A program made the translations under genes and the position numbers. Positions 6,383-6,605 of a stretch of DNA of 6,605 nucleotides are shown in pieces (the stretch's first letter is position 1; every line of letters starts with the position of its first letter). Source of the stretch: Nitrospirota bacterium (lineage in GTDB: Bacteria; Nitrospirota; Thermodesulfovibrionia; Thermodesulfovibrionales; JdFR-85). The notes under the pieces were generated by a model. That model was not told the DNA's origin. It did no database searches and worked only from the letters and a program-made list of their open reading frames with translations. Where the stretch lies: positions 1 to 6,605 of the forward strand of contig WFTX01000272.1 in the NCBI GenBank assembly GCA_015485235.1. Direction: 5' to 3'.

Positions 6383-6420
6383 ATTTGAACAGCCGGGATA
6401 GATTTTAACAGACCGGGGAG
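6383..6420. repeat. 19-nt imperfect tandem direct repeat upstream of fabG
   Basis: Bases 6383-6401 and 6402-6420 are two adjacent 19-nt units with 14 matching positions without gaps. Both read ATTT-N-AACAG and then a CCGGG block, and the match improves with a 1-nt shift in the middle. A partial third unit (ACGGGTTATTTG-like sequence) may adjoin at lower coordinates. The repeat lies in the presumed fabG leader, between the ATG and the TATAAT box, a plausible place for a regulator site. It is not the known FapR or FadR consensus as I recall them. Confidence 0.4.
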
Positions 6421-6472
6421 ATATTTTCCAAGTTCTTACCGTCTTGAACCCCCTATCAGAAAAATCTCGACT

Positions 6473-6501
6473 ATTATACTATAGAACCCCCGGGAAGCGA
6501 A
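6473..6501 (-). promoter_or_regulatory. Candidate sigma-70 promoter for the fabG cluster
   Basis: The minus strand has a perfect -10 box TATAAT (6478-6473). At 17-nt spacing the -35 position reads TTCGCT (6501-6496), only 3 of 6 consensus matches. Transcription would begin near 6466, giving a fabG leader of about 130 nt that contains the tandem repeat. The box overlaps the stop codon of the short upstream reading frame. Confidence 0.4.
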
Positions 6502-6605
6502 AGGGTATTACCCCAGATTGCCGATAGAAAAAATGCCCCAACAATAAAGGGCAGGAGGGCATAGGGTTTGAGCGGTTTCAGGCAATCTATGATCTTCACC
6601 AGGAA
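6474..6605 (-). CDS. Short hydrophobic reading frame, unrecognised, partial at the window edge
   Basis: From the right edge the minus strand is open for 43 codons to a TAA at 6474-6476. It ends with a membrane-like segment YALLPFIVGAFFLSAIW and a tail GNTLSLPGGSIV. There is no ATG in frame; a GTG occurs at 6599. It may be the C-terminus of a membrane protein encoded upstream of fabG. It may instead be a chance frame, since a terminator-like hairpin lies inside it. I do not recognise a family and it does not resemble the end of FabD. Confidence 0.25.
   Translation of the reverse strand, partial: FLVKIIDCLKPLKPYALLPFIVGAFFLSAIWGNTLSLPGGSIV
6528..6553 (-). terminator. Weak terminator-like hairpin upstream of fabG
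   Basis: On the minus strand TGCCC (6553-6549) pairs with GGGCA (6538-6534) across a 10-nt loop and is followed by six T (6533-6528). The stem is only 5 bp, and the site lies within the short hydrophobic frame. Followed about 50 bp later by a TATAAT box, it would suit the end of an upstream transcript and the start of the fabG unit. Chance is possible. Confidence 0.3.

Noticed and set aside
6589..6605. Possible rightward gene starting at the ATG at 6589
   Set aside because: Only five codons are visible, with a weak AGG upstream; nothing supports a gene.

Overview
The window looks like chromosomal DNA of a Gram-negative bacterium of roughly even base composition, with ordinary Shine-Dalgarno sites. 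The order fabG-acpP-fabF-rnc is familiar from Desulfobacterota/Nitrospirota-type genomes. Exported thiol/sulfur-handling proteins next to it fit such a lineage. The taxon is an inference, because no rRNA or other phylogenetic marker is present.

Left part (1-3107), extracytoplasmic thiol/sulfur proteins. Two genes run leftwards: an exported SoxW-like thioredoxin-fold protein (540-953, CKYC motif) and, downstream of it, an exported DsrE/DsrF-like protein (467 to the left edge, cut off just before its expected C-terminus). A 315-bp divergent spacer separates them from a rightward gene (1269-3107). That gene encodes an exported DUF255 (YyaL/SSP411-type) protein, a thioredoxin-like domain with CHWC joined to an alpha-helical barrel domain. 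All three products have apparent signal peptides. Together they suggest a periplasmic redox or sulfur-transfer function whose substrate is unknown. The spacer holds a 16-bp dyad and a further inverted half-site that may be an operator.

Right part (3180-6605), fatty-acid synthesis. A leftward cluster encodes FabG (3-ketoacyl-ACP reductase), AcpP (acyl carrier protein), FabF (3-ketoacyl-ACP synthase II) and RNase III. FabF extends the acyl chain on AcpP and FabG carries out the first reduction. rnc overlaps the end of fabF, so the two are probably translationally coupled. A strong hairpin followed by a U-tract lies between acpP and fabF and probably lets acpP be expressed above the downstream genes. 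fabD, which often precedes fabG, is not within the 269 bp upstream. That stretch holds a TATAAT box, a 19-nt imperfect tandem repeat, a weak terminator-like hairpin and a short hydrophobic reading frame of unknown status.

The two clusters converge at 3108-3179, where competing inverted repeats overlap the end of rnc. I see no mobile element, CRISPR array, tRNA or rRNA. The genes are mostly recognisable core or near-core families. The less ordinary parts are the exported sulfur/thiol trio and several unexplained regulatory-looking structures.
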